A stretch of DNA of 64,000 nucleotides from Neocallimastix lanati (nom. inval.) (lineage: Eukaryota; Neocallimastigomycota; Neocallimastigomycetes; Neocallimastigales; Neocallimastigaceae), in NCBI GenBank assembly GCA_016946835.1, contig JACVTC010000005.1, positions 1,708,501 to 1,772,500 of the forward strand, in the 5' to 3' direction. The notes beneath the pieces are model-generated. The model ran no database searches, had not been told where the DNA came from, and saw nothing but the letters and a program-made list of their open reading frames with translations. The position numbers and the translations under genes are program-made. Below are positions 21,548 through 32,864 of the stretch, piece by piece (the first letter of the stretch is position 1; each line of letters starts with the position of its first letter).

Positions 21548-24000
21548 TTTTTTTTTTTTTTATAGACGCAGTTATTGCGAACTTTAATATTTATTTAATT
21601 ATTCTTATATAAAATACATAAATACTTTTAAATTTAATAAAAAATAAAAAAACACAGAATTAATAAAATAAATAAATATTGTTTGTCCAATTTGAACATA
21701 ATAATAAAGAAATAGTAACGTGAAATAAAAGTAATAATCAAAAATAAGTATATAAATAAATTCAGAAAAAAATTCATATACAACGAACCTCACCTCCTTA
21801 TGGATTAGGGTTTGAATTGACTATCTGAAAGAAATTATGGTCTACTCCTTCAGAGGCATTGGCCCTACTAGCCTACCTTACTGTATTTTCAGCGTTGACG
21901 CTCCTGGTTAGTTTGCGCTTATACTTTCGGAATAGTAACCCTTGCCGAGTACTAGCCCTAGGCATAATTTCTGTAAATAGAGCCGCAGATCGCACCAAGA
22001 ATATACCCAACATGATAAAAATAACAGTTACATACAATAATTTAACTATTCACTAAATTAGAAGTAACGATATTATAATTTTCACTATTACTAATATTAA
22101 TAATTCTATTTTCACTATCACTATTTCTACTATTATTAACAATATTATTTCTATTGTTAATATTATTAATATTATATTCTTCGTTACTACTATTAGAATC
22201 AGAACTTAGTTCTATATTATTCATATCTGTGATAACAGTGTCTACATTACTATTAGATATTGGACAATATTTAAAAATAATATATAATATTTCATAAAGA
22301 ATTTCAAAATCCTTAAAATATTTCATTCGAAAATCACGGAAAAGATAGCATTTAGAAAACCAATGTTCCAATCGAGGATTACTTTTTTTTCTATAACAAC
22401 AAGGATACCTTTCAGGACAGTCTTCTACAATAATTTTAGCGGCTTTGTCAACACGAGCATCGAATTTATATCCACATCTGGCACGAAGTACCCATCGAAA
22501 GCCAATGCTAAATTCAGGATATTTATAATTTAGCTTAAGATACTCTCTGGTTTTCTCGAAATTATTATTTTTATAAGCCTTAGCTTTGATTGATTTCCCT
22601 GCCATATCTCTATCCCAGTAAAAGTTTAAAATAGCTTTTTTTGATGGAAATTTATCTAATTTGTCAGCTAAAATTCTACTTTCTTTATCCCATACATGAC
22701 GTCTACAACGAGATATATCTCTAAGTAAATCAGAGATAATGCATTTCGAGTTTTTCCATTTTTTAAAACACCTTACCTGAGCAATCGCACATTTCGCCGA
22801 AAGAGGAGGAACGTTAAGTTCTTTAGAAACACAATAAAGGGAAGTAAAACTATTCCCTTTAGAAAATCCTTCAATCCAGTATAATCCTGAATTAAGTAGT
22901 GTCTGTGTACTTCTCGTTCTATCTTTGTTAGATTCAAGTAAAGGTGCATAATATGAAACTTGTCCAATTACTATAGCTGAAAATAACATTCTTTTATAAT
23001 GGATAGGAATATGAGGATTCTTAAGAAATCCTTTTATGGAATAAAGGGCTTTTCTAACTTTATTATTTATTCTCTGTATGATCGGTTTCAATTCTAAATC
23101 ATTTGAAAATGGTACACCTAAGTAGGTATAGCAATTCGTTTTAGGTAACTTTTGACTTGAAAGATAGAAGGTAGGATTACTATTATAAAGAAAACTAGAA
23201 GCTTCCCCTCGTACTACCAGACTGGCACATTTATTGATACCAAATTGCATTTCATTATTTCTAGCCCATTTACTGGCAAACTTTAACAATTTCTTAAGTT
23301 GGGATCTTGTTGGAGCACATAACACAATGTCATCTGCAAAAAGACCTCCACAACAACGTTTATCACCAATAGAGATGCCATATTTATTACAATTATTAAA
23401 AATATTATTAATGAACAAGTTAAACAAAATTGGTGAGAGGGGACAATCTTGACGAACTCCTTTCTTAATATTAAATGATTCCGATAATTGTCCATCAACT
23501 CTTACACAAGCCTTGGAAGATAAGTATAAATTTTCAATAAAATTATAGCACTTACCTCTAATACCTAAGTGATGAATCTCCATTAATACATTATATATGG
23601 GCACTGAGTCATACACTTTTTTAAGATCCAAAAAGGCAAGGTAAGTATCCTTATTTTCAAATTTCCTTCTCTGACAAATAATTATTAATGTAGTATAAAG
23701 ACTTATACATTCCTCTCGATTACGAAATCTATATTGTTCAGGTCTTATAAAACCTTCATCAATTCCATATTTAGAGATTCTATTAGCTATGATTTTTGCA
23801 ATAACTTTTAATCCATTATTGATAAGAGAGATGCCACGATGGTTATTACAATCTGATGGATTTCCCTTTATATGAATAGAAACTATTGATGTGTTATTCC
23901 ATGATTTTGGGAAATCACCATTCCAAATATGATTGATTAAGGCTTTGAGACATTTAAAGCCAGTGACAATCTGAAAGAAATTATGAGCTAGGTTATGCTT
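21548..24000 (-). mobile_element. 5'-truncated LINE (copy A) with poly(A) tail
   Basis: Read on the minus strand, the element runs from about 24000 down to an A-tail (T run 21548-21561 on the plus strand). It has a reverse transcriptase frame (22042-24090), then a degraded C-terminal extension and a 3' UTR ending in AAAGTTCGCAATAACTGCG plus poly(A). Compared with copy C, about 190 bp between 22041 and 21990 is missing and replaced by a short unrelated stretch. In the conserved C-terminus a Gln codon is now TAG (VR-stop-ASRANA near 21870). The endonuclease half is absent. Confidence 0.75.
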
Positions 24001-24090
24001 GAAATAAAGAACTGGAGAGCTACTCCGAAAAAAAGTGTACAAGAAAATTCTCAAAACTAATATGTATGTCAGAACGCTAATGTTGAACAC
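22042..24090 (-). CDS. LINE reverse transcriptase (ORF2 C-terminal two-thirds)
   Basis: An open frame of 682 codons encodes a non-LTR reverse transcriptase. Visible blocks are NHRGISLI (about 83-90), FLDLKKVYDSV with the first catalytic Asp (about 155), GVRQDCPLSPILFNLF (211-226), and FADDIVL (251-257), the catalytic YADD-type box with Asp253/254. YLGVPF follows as the thumb block. Near the C-terminus a Cys/His cluster (CPERYPCC, LEHW, KCYLF) resembles the zinc knuckle of LINE ORF2. A Ser/Asn-rich tail ends at the stop. The protein would copy its own RNA at a nicked target site, but the N-terminal endonuclease and the usual GPDGI block are missing. The first 40 residues (MFNISVL... to HNFF) come from unrelated or rearranged sequence, so the ATG at 24090 is not a true start. 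It is a 5'-truncated copy with a surprisingly intact RT frame. Confidence 0.8.
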   Translation of the reverse strand: MFNISVLTYILVLRIFLYTFFRSSSPVLYFKHNLAHNFFQIVTGFKCLKALINHIWNGDFPKSWNNTSIVSIHIKGNPSDCNNHRGISLINNGLKVIAKIIANRISKYGIDEGFIRPEQYRFRNREECISLYTTLIIICQRRKFENKDTYLAFLDLKKVYDSVPIYNVLMEIHHLGIRGKCYNFIENLYLSSKACVRVDGQLSESFNIKKGVRQDCPLSPILFNLFINNIFNNCNKYGISIGDKRCCGGLFADDIVLCAPTRSQLKKLLKFASKWARNNEMQFGINKCASLVVRGEASSFLYNSNPTFYLSSQKLPKTNCYTYLGVPFSNDLELKPIIQRINNKVRKALYSIKGFLKNPHIPIHYKRMLFSAIVIGQVSYYAPLLESNKDRTRSTQTLLNSGLYWIEGFSKGNSFTSLYCVSKELNVPPLSAKCAIAQVRCFKKWKNSKCIISDLLRDISRCRRHVWDKESRILADKLDKFPSKKAILNFYWDRDMAGKSIKAKAYKNNNFEKTREYLKLNYKYPEFSIGFRWVLRARCGYKFDARVDKAAKIIVEDCPERYPCCYRKKSNPRLEHWFSKCYLFRDFRMKYFKDFEILYEILYIIFKYCPISNSNVDTVITDMNNIELSSDSNSSNEEYNINNINNRNNIVNNSRNSDSENRIINISNSENYNIVTSNLVNS

Positions 24091-24200
24091 TCAGTAAGGC
24101 GGTCCAGAAGGGACAATATCCGTCTATGCTATAGCATATAAAAGTGTTGTGTCTACCTTAACATTCCTACATCTTGTACGGTAGCTAAAGGATGGTACAC
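24001..24200. other. GC-richer unassigned stretch between LINE copies
   Basis: About 200 bp with more balanced composition than the flanks. It includes GGCGGTCCAGAAGGGAC and CTTGTACGGTAGCTAAAGG. All frames contain stops and I recognise no domain. It could be LINE sequence between endonuclease and RT, or part of another element. Confidence 0.35.
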
Positions 24201-24214
24201 TGGAATTAAAATAA

Positions 24215-24425
24215 AAATAAAACAAAAAAAAAAAACCAATGTTACAATCGGGGATTTTACTATTTACTCTGTAACAACAAAGACATCATTTGGCAACACG
24301 GACATAAAATTTATATTTACATATTGCTCAAAATACCCATCGAAAACCAACACTACATTTAGGATACTTAAAGTTTAGCTTTATAATCTCTAGTATTCTC
24401 AAATTCATTTTTCTTATAGTACACT
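24215..24425 (-). mobile_element. LINE ORF2 fragment (copy B), decayed
   Basis: Minus-strand translation gives scraps that match copy A across its C-terminal zinc-knuckle region: an EFENTRDYK-like start, CWFSMG matching SIGFRW in another frame, and NPRL-HWF matching NPRLEHWF. Several stops interrupt it. It ends where the poly(A) tail of copy C begins, which suggests copy C inserted into it. Confidence 0.55.
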
Positions 24426-24427
24426 TA

Positions 24428-25322
24428 TTTTTTTTTTTTTTTTTTTATTGCGAACTTTAATCTTTATTTATTTATTCTTATAGAAAATACATGAATACAT
24501 TTAATTTTAATAAAAAATAAAAAAAACACAGAATTAATAAAATAAATAAAAAAATTATTTGTCCAATTGAACATAAAAATAAAAGAAATAGTAACGTGAA
24601 ATAAAAAGTAATAATCAAAAATAAGTATATAAATAAATTCAGAAAAAAGTTCATATGCAACGAACCTCACCTCCTTATGGATTAGGGTTTGAATTGACTA
24701 TCTAAAAGAAATTATGGTCTTCTCCTTCAGAGGCATTTGCCCTACTAGCCTGTCTTACTGCATTTTCAGCGTTGACGCTCCTGATTAGTTTGCACTTATA
24801 CTTTCGGAATAGTAACCCTTGCCTAGTGCTAGCCCGAGGCATAATTTCTGTAAAGAGAGCGGCAGATCGCACAAAGAACGGCGTTTTTGAATAATCACCA
24901 GAAATGATTTGGTTCTTAAACAAAATATTCCATTCCTTTTTATAATTTAAATCTATTATATCTGCATCTCTTCCACCAAGAAGAAAGTTATATAATCGGT
25001 ACCACGTCACATATATATTTACACACTCATTATTCAGAAAATTACTTAAATTACCACGATTTTCACCAATTGAACTATTCACTAAATTAAATTAATGTTA
25101 TTATAATTTTCACTATCACTATTTCTACTATTATTAACAATATTATTACTATTGTTAATATTATTAGTATTATACACTTCGTTACTACTATCAGAATCAG
25201 AATTTTGTTCTATATTATTCATATCTGTGATAACAGTGTCTACATTACTATTAGATATTGGACAATATTTAGAAATAATATAAAATATTTCATTAAGAAT
25301 TTCAAAATCCTTAAAATATAAA
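24428..25322 (-). mobile_element. 5'-truncated LINE (copy C) with poly(A) tail
   Basis: The plus-strand T run at 24428-24446 is the A-tail. Moving upstream on the minus strand come a 3' UTR and a 126-codon open frame (24702-25082). That frame holds the extreme C-terminus of the LINE protein, including NYKKEWNILFKNQIISGDY, RSAALFTEIMPRAS and SVNAENAVRQASRANA before the stop. Further upstream (25083-25322) the region equivalent to the acidic Ser/Asn-rich tail of copy A is present but frameshifted. Similarity ends abruptly at about 25322, as expected for incomplete reverse transcription. This copy shows that the full LINE protein continues beyond the stop that ends copy A. Confidence 0.75.
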
Positions 25323-25334
25323 TTTAATTAATCG

Positions 25335-25424
25335 TTGTATAAAAAAACAAAAAGGTACAGTAATAAAAAACTCCAACAATACTACTTAGGTTCGATTTCC
25401 GAATGAGAATTAGGTTTTATACAA
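25335..25424. other. Long-loop hairpin with a tRNA T-loop-like motif
   Basis: TTGTATAAAA (25335-25344) is perfectly complementary to TTTTATACAA (25415-25424), enclosing about 70 nt. The loop contains GGTTCGATTTCC, close to the RNA polymerase III B-box (GGTTCGAnTCC) but one base longer. It starts just beyond the 5' end of LINE copy C. I could not fold it as a complete tRNA. Confidence 0.35.
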
Positions 25425-26071
25425 ATTTTAAATATACCTAGTCTAAAAATGTAAAGTAGATTTTAGAGATAATTCCTGTACTTTTTTTTTTTTAAAAAAG
25501 GAAAAAGCTTTATTTAATAATATTTATTAAAAAAATTCCTAAAAATAAAATACTCTTTTATTTATATTATTAAATAAGTTTGTTCTTTTTCTCTTTCTTT
25601 TTATAAAAAAAATTATTTTTGAATTAAAATAACATCAATAAATATAAAATATATAGATTAATAATATTAACTTACAAACATTTCATTATTCATATTGCCC
25701 AATTTATCAAAATAATCCTCATTATAATTACAACATCAATATCATAATTATTTTACTTTTTTTTATAAATATAATTCTTTTCTAATGTCATTTCTTAATT
25801 GTATATTTATCAATAATACTTCATTATCACTTTAATATTAATAATATTATAAAAAATAAATTTACATATATTAATCTTCATTTCATAATTTAAAATATTT
25901 TGTTTAATTAAAATCTCCATCTAAAAAAAAGTCCTCGCACGTCATTTATCCATATTTAAATAATTATTTTTTAATACACAAACTTTTATTTAATACACAA
26001 TTATATTTTTTGTTTAAAATTACTTTTTAAATAATTTTATTGCTATCGCCGTTCTAAAATTTATATTTCAT
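25425..26071. other. 3' flank of RPL10
   Basis: AT-rich, with no exon visible. It contains the presumed 3' UTR and transcription end of the minus-strand RPL10 gene. Confidence 0.45.
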
Positions 26072-26905
26072 TTAAGCACGAAGACGTTCTTGACGCTTGA
26101 AGTATTCGGATAATTTACCCTTACCATTATCGTATTTAATGTAGGAACTATTATATTTATTAAATTTAATAATTAATTAGAATAAAAAAATAATTAACAC
26201 ATAAAAAATATATTTTCTATAAACTTACCCATCAGTGTGGATTTTCTTTTCTTCCATCATTTGAAGGTATTCTTCCTTAGTTAACTTAGTGAAACCCCAC
26301 TTGTTAGAAACAATGATCTTTTGACGACCTGGGAACTTGTACTTAGCACGACGAAGAGATTCAATAACGGCTTCCTTGTTAGCTTCCTTGCAACGAATGG
26401 ACATAAGAACTTGACCAATGTTGACACGAGCAACAGTACCATTTGGCTTACCGAAAGCACCACGCATACCAGTTTGAAGTCTATCAGCACCGGCACAGGA
26501 AAGCATCTTATTGATACGAAGGACGTGGAATGGGTGAACTCTGATTCTCATGTGGAAAGAATCCTTACCAGCAACCTTGGTAATATATTTGTTGGCACAA
26601 ATACGAGCAGCTTCAAGAGCTTCAGATGAAATTTGTTGGTATTCATCAGAAAGTAAGTGGACAGTGCATGGGAATTCATCAACAGTAGCCTTCTTCTTAC
26701 CTAAATCGAAGATTCTGATCTTTGGATCTGGGACACCACGACAGAAACGAGATTTTGGGTATGGCTTGTTCTTACAATATCTGTAGCATCTAGCCTATTT
26801 TAAATTTATTATTAATATTTTGATAATTAATTTTTAAATCCTTTAAATATTAATCTTATTTATAATTATTATATCTTAATGGATGCTTACTGGACGACGA
26901 CCCAT
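26072..26905 (-). CDS. RPL10: 60S ribosomal protein L10 (uL16), three exons
   Basis: Exons on the minus strand are 26905-26891, 26794-26229 and 26147-26072; introns are GTAAGC...TAG and GTAAGT...TAG. The joined 218-residue protein is close to the usual 214-220. It starts [18 protein letters not shown] and contains the uL16 signatures [20 protein letters not shown] and the KFPGRQKI / WGFTK stretch, ending KRQERLRA before TAA. uL16 sits near the peptidyl-transferase centre of the large subunit and joins late in 60S maturation. G/C content and codon use are much higher than in neighbouring sequence, as expected for a very highly expressed gene. A 15-base first exon followed by an intron is typical of ribosomal protein genes. 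A second copy of that first exon lies at 538-552. RPN9 is divergent, about 1.4 kb away. Confidence 0.95.
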
Positions 26906-27731
26906 TTTTTAATATTATTCCTTTTAAAATAAAAAATACAATATTATTTAAAATCATATATACATTTAATATAATTAGTACCCTATTTATATTATTTTCC
27001 TTCTTTTATAACAATACATATACATATTCATATTTTCATTTCATAAATAATCATTCATTAACACTAACCTAATAAAAAGGATTATTAAAAATTTAGAAAG
27101 AGAGAGAAATTATTTTATTAAGGTTTTCCATTAGTAAAAATTATGGTGTTTTTTTGATTATAAATTTATCATAATTGGATAGAAATATTTGTATATGATT
27201 GGCTACTATAAGATAATTAATATTTTTTATTTTTTATTTATAATAAAATAAATTAAATGTGGCTTATATAATGTTACATTTAAAAGATATTTAAATAATA
27301 CTTTAATTATGAAAATAATTTATTATTTATTTAAATAAAAAGATATTTAATTTTATTAATGTGGCTTCAAATATATACTGAATACATATTATTATTATAA
27401 TAATAATAATAATAAACATTAACCTCATTTTATTATTAGAATTATCAGAATTATATATAAAATATTACTATCTTTTTTTAATAATATATTCTTACTATAA
27501 GTTCATAATTTTATATATAAATTAAAATTATTATTATTGATATATAAAATATTATAAAAATTTTAAACTTGTATAATCCATCATAATTTAATTGATTCAT
27601 ATAATAGCTTTTAATTAAGAATTTTATTTTATAACATTTTTTATTTGAAATTATATATAAAAATAAAATAATTATTTGTTTTAATTAAATATTTTTAAAA
27701 TAATAAATTTAATTTAAAAAATAAACTGGTA

Positions 27732-27766
<35 letters not shown>

Positions 27767-27967
27767 CTATAAAACAAAATATATATACCTTTTTTTAAAA
27801 TTAAAAAAAAAAAATAAAATATAATTAAAAGTAAATATTAATTTAAAAACATTTGTATACTCAATATAAATAATATAAATAGCTAAAGAAATTGATATAA
27901 TAATTTGATGATTATTTTGATATGTGTTTTTTAAATACTCAATTTTAAAGATGTAGTATCAACTTTT

Positions 27968-28016
<49 letters not shown>

Positions 28017-28341
28017 GAAAAAAAAATAAAATATATAAATAATATTAAATATTAAATGCTTTATAAAATTAAGATAGGTTTTTTATATTAATAAGTATTA
28101 AACTTATTATTATTTGATCTAAGGAATTAAAGAAAATAAGAACTTAGTACAATATAAATTATATAAATAAATATTTTACTACTAATATATATATATATAT
28201 ATATTTAAAATACAAAAATTTATAATTTTACTATTTATATATTACACATTTTTCATTTTATATTAATATATTATATTATTATTATTATCTTTTATAAATA
28301 AAATATTTTAATATTAAATATATTTTTACAGTCAATCCAGC
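26906..28341. promoter_or_regulatory. Divergent intergenic region between RPL10 (-) and RPN9 (+)
   Basis: About 1.4 kb holding both promoters. It includes two ATGTGGCTT motifs about 100 bp apart (about 27258 and 27359), each near AAAAGATATTTAA, a T run at about 27731-27766 and an A run of over 40 at about 27968-28010. A TTTTACAG acceptor-like site just before the RPN9 ATG (near 28331) suggests an intron in the RPN9 5' UTR. Confidence 0.45.
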
Positions 28342-30502
28342 ATGAGTGGAACTAAAATGGATATTAGTCGTGATGTTATTGGATTTCTCCATCAAATAAG
28401 TACTAATGCCCCCAATGAACTCAGATCAATATTCAGTAATTTTGAACAATTATATGATAAAAAGTAATTTTATGAATATATAAACATTATATATAATGGA
28501 AATTTAATTTATAAAACAATAAAATTTCTTTAATTGTTATTCGAACATTGTTATTTTTATAAACAATATATATATATATTAATAATAATTAACCACGATA
28601 TTTCTTTATTATATAATTAATGCTTTACTTATAATAAAACTCTATTAAATATAAAGATTATGGCATCAATTAACTTTAGAATTACACAAATTATTGGATA
28701 TGCCTGCTGCTGCTTCATATCTAATTCCATTATATAATGAATTCATAATTGATTGGCAAGATAAAATGAACCAAATTATGTTAGTTCAATACATTTCTCG
28801 TGCTAGTCAACAATGCAAGGGTATAAAAAAAATTACAGTTTAAATTCATATTATAATAATTATATTATAATTAATAAATAAATACATTTTTAAAATTTAT
28901 ATATATATAATCATATTTTTGCTTTTTAATTTAATTAAAAATTAAATATTTAAAATGTAATAACAGATCCAAAAGAATCATTAGATTTCTTAGTTTCCAA
29001 CACTGAATTTTTAAAAGAAAAGAAGGAATCTAAAGATGCTTATTGTTTATCTGTTATGGAAGCTGCTCACTATAAATTAATTATCAATGATATTGAAGGT
29101 TGCAAAGCTTCTATGGATGAATGCGAAAAAATCCTTGATGACCTTCCAGAAATTGAACCAGTTATTAACGCTAGTTTCTATAAAGTTTCTGCTGACTATT
29201 TCAAAGTAAATAAATTGATTATGTAATTTTAATAATATGAGTTTTAACGAAATTTTAATAGTTGTATTATATACAAAAATATTATTAATGAAAAAATACA
29301 TTAATATATTAATAATATATTTTATAAAATTGTTAAAAAATAATGATAATAAAATTAATTATAAAAAGGTTAAAGCTGATTACCCACAATACTATAGAAA
29401 TGCCCTTTTATATTTATCTTCAATTAATATTGATGATTTATCCAATGAAGAAAAAGTTGAAAGAGCTTATGAACTTGCTTTAAGTGCCTTACTTGGTGAA
29501 GGTTTATATAACTTTGGTGAATTAGTAAGCAAATTAATTCTTATAAATAAAAACTTTATATTTGCTAACAAAAGAATATATATATAGATATTTATGAATA
29601 AAAATTTTCCATTTATTATAAAATATTAATAAATCATTAAAATATTTTAATTATAAATTATATGTATATATATTAATTAATTAGATAATGCATCCAATCC
29701 TTGAAAGTTTAGTTGGAACTCAATATGAATGGTTAAAGAATTTATTGTATGCTTACAATTCTGGTAATATTAATGTTTTTAATTCTATTTCTAACAGTGG
29801 TGAATTCTTAAAAGAGGTAAATATTTACAGAAATTTTAAAAAAAAAAATAAAATAAGATAAAATAAAATAATAAAATAAAATAAACATTACTTTTTGAAA
29901 TAAATTAATCTATTAATATTTCCATTTAATATATAAAAGAGTTTATTAGTTAATAACTTAGATTTCTTAAGAAGAAAATTATGCTTAATGTCTTTAATAG
30001 AGCATGTCTTCCAACGTACCAAAGAAGAAAGAGGTAGAATTTCATTCAGTGATATTGCTTCTGAAACTAAAGTTGCTGAAGATGAAGTTGAACATCTTAT
30101 AATGAAAGCCTTCAGTCTTGGAATTTTAAAGGGAAAAATTGATCAAGTTGATAAAATTGTTATGGTAATTATTAAATAATAGACTATATTAATATGTATA
30201 AATATATATATATTAATAATAAATATATATAATTGATTAATCATATATTTTATAATAAAAAAAAATATTGTATATTATAAATTTTATCTATTTCTAACTT
30301 TAAAAATTAATATTTTTTATATATTATAAAAAATATATATATACATACATATATATAGGTTACCTGGGTTCAACCAAGAGTTCTTGATCTCGAACAAATA
30401 AATTCATTAAAGTTAAGATTAGATGATTGGATTGAAAAAGTTAACAAACAAACTATTTCATTAGAAAATGATGATGACGTAAATAAGATAATCGTTCAAT
30501 AA
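28342..30502 (+). CDS. RPN9: 26S proteasome regulatory subunit RPN9 (PSMD13), seven exons
   Basis: Exons are 28342-28463, 28657-28820, 28967-29205, 29369-29524, 29685-29816, 29940-30164 and 30359-30502, all GT-AG and in phase. The product is 393 residues, against 376 in human and 393 in yeast. Family landmarks in order are KLWHQLTLELH near residue 41, GLYNFGEL followed by IMHPILESL, AYNSGNINVF, and the C-terminal PCI part with EVEHLIMKAFSLGILKG, IDQVDK and TWVQPRVLDLEQI. RPN9 is a PCI-domain scaffold subunit of the proteasome lid and helps place RPN10. An exon-2 start after AAAG and the GTT-AAA join at exon 4 are chosen because they keep the phase and the family pattern. Pieces at 29237-29587 and 29988-30179 that look like separate frames are exons 4 and 6 read into introns. 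Confidence 0.93.
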
Positions 30503-30851
30503 ATTACAAAATAAAAAAAAAAAAAAAAAATAAAAAAAAATATCACAAAATAATAATTTATATACTCAGAAAATAAAATAATAATAATAATAATAATAAT
30601 ATAGCTTTTTTTTTTTTTTTTTTTTTTTATTATTATTATTATTAATCATATTTTCTACATTACATTTTTTTTCTCTCTTTTTTCATACACCTTATTATGA
30701 AATTAAAAAAAAAAAAAAAAAAATAATAATAATAATAATAATATAAAATAAAACTGAATAACAACATAAACAATATATATATATATATTATTTAATTTAA
30801 ATAATATTCGCTATAATTAATGTATAAAAAAAAAAAATTCAACTTTAAAAA

Positions 30852-30886
<35 letters not shown>

Positions 30887-31374
30887 TAAACTAAAAATAA
30901 AAATAAGACATAAAAAAAAAAAAAAAAGAATAAAAGGTTAAAATATAACAATATATAAAATAAATAATATAAGTTAAAATTAAATTTCAAAATACATATA
31001 TTATATTGAAATAAAATGAAATAAAAAAAAAAAAAAATTGAATTAAAAAAAAAAAAAAAAAAAAGTAATAATTTAAAATGAAAAACGAAAAAATTAATGA
31101 TTAATTAATATAAAATAAATCGAACTTTCCCTCCTCTAGACTTAATAATATACTAAATTCTGTAATTCTCTTTAAGCAAAAAAAAAAAAAAATCGAATAT
31201 CTAGTTTTTTTTTTTTTTTTTTCTACATAAAATATTGTAATTTAAAAAAGATTTATTAAACTTCTTAGTTGGTTTTAATTTTATTATGTGTATTTATAAT
31301 TCTTTCATTATAATTGTTCTATAATAATTATTATTCTCTCTTATTAAACTCTTATTCCTATCATTTATATTTTA

Positions 31375-31406
<32 letters not shown>

Positions 31407-32864
31407 TTCATATCAATGAGTATTCTAAATGGAAATAAAAGTTAACTTTTTTTTTTTTTTTTTAATTTTTTCCAATATTTACTTCAAAGAATATATTTAT
31501 TTTGATATTTCATTTCATAATTATAAACAACAAATGTGATACATATAGGAAAAAAAATCAAAACGTTACACAAATTTTATTTTAAAAAATATTTTGAACT
31601 ACGAAAAAATAAATAATAATAAAATTGTTAAAATATATGAAATATATAAAAAATAAGCTTCAAACGTAGAGAAACGTAATGTAATATAATAAATATAAGC
31701 TACAGTGTATTAATATAAAAGCATTTAATTCAGAATGATTAAATGTAAGTAATTCTTTATCTTAAAATATATTATTAACATAATTAAAAACTATAAATTC
31801 CTCTAAATTTAATAAAATTTTTAATTTTGTAGCACTAATTACAATTATTTTATTATATGGGTTAGATTATAAATTATATAAAATAACATAATCCTTAAAT
31901 AATTATACATATTTAATAATTTAATATTTTTAAATATACATATACATATTTATTAAAAATTCTTATAAGTACTGCTTTTTAATTTTATTAATTTTCTATT
32001 AAATATGTTTAGTTTTAATTAATATGAAAACTTTTTACAAAAAAATATAATACATAATCTTGAATTTTTTTTAATAGTAAATTATTTGACTAAAACTAAA
32101 ATAAAGAAGTTTATTGATAAAGTACTAATATAAAAAGAAAAATAATACTTCTATAATATTAAAATGATTGATATAAAAATTAAGTATATCAATAAACATA
32201 ATATTATAATGAAATTATTATAATGATGAATAACAATAGTAAAAAAAGGTTCAATTGATTTTTCATATTGTAAAAATTTCAATCATTTGATTACATGGTT
32301 AAAAAAAAATAAATAAATAAAAATAGAAAAAATATATATAATATATTATTGAGGAAGGAGTAATAATTGCAAAATTTTTATTTTATATATATATATATTT
32401 TTTATTATCATAAAATTTTTTTATATACTTTTTAAATGGATGGAGTAAATTTTATAATGAAATTATTATAATGATGAATAACAATAGTAAAAAAAGGTTC
32501 AATTGATTTTTCATATTGTAAAAATTTCAATCATTTGATTACATGGTTAAAAAAAAAGTTAATATATATATTTGTATTATTGAAAAACAATAGATAAATA
32601 TTAAAATCTTTTTAATATACTTTTTTTTTTTTGTAATATATATATATTTATTGGTAATTTTTTTATCTTCATAATATATTTTATATTTAACTTTTTTTTT
32701 TTTTTTCTTTTAAATTTTTTGCCCTGATAATATAACTTTCGTTATTATTATTTATTTATTATTATTTATTTTATTTTAAATTAATATATGATATACTTTT
32801 GAATAAATATAATTTATTTTTTAATATTAATATTATTATTAAATTCCCTCAAATTTTTTGCTGC
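30503..32864. other. Convergent intergenic region with poly(A)/poly(T) tracts and a duplicated 105-bp segment
   Basis: Lies between the 3' ends of RPN9 and the ankyrin gene. The first kilobase is a mosaic of A runs and AAT/ATT triplet repeats. No exon is visible. A direct repeat at 32204 and 32452 is listed separately. Confidence 0.5.
32204..32557. repeat. Direct repeat, two copies of about 105 bp
   Basis: The segment TTATAATGAAATTATTATAA through GATTACATGGTTAAAA occurs at 32204-32308 and 32452-32557, 248 bp apart and apparently identical. Such identity in non-coding DNA indicates a recent duplication or a constrained element. Confidence 0.8.

Noticed and set aside
21859-23498. Short plus- and minus-strand frames within LINE copy A
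   Set aside because: They are shadows of the reverse transcriptase frame or of the 3' end of the element.
25335-25424. tRNA gene
   Set aside because: Only a B-box-like motif is present. There is no A-box, no proper anticodon stem, and 12 extra bases separate the T-arm from the outer stem.
26281-26786. Alternative frames over RPL10
   Set aside because: They overlap a strongly conserved ribosomal protein exon and have no homology of their own.
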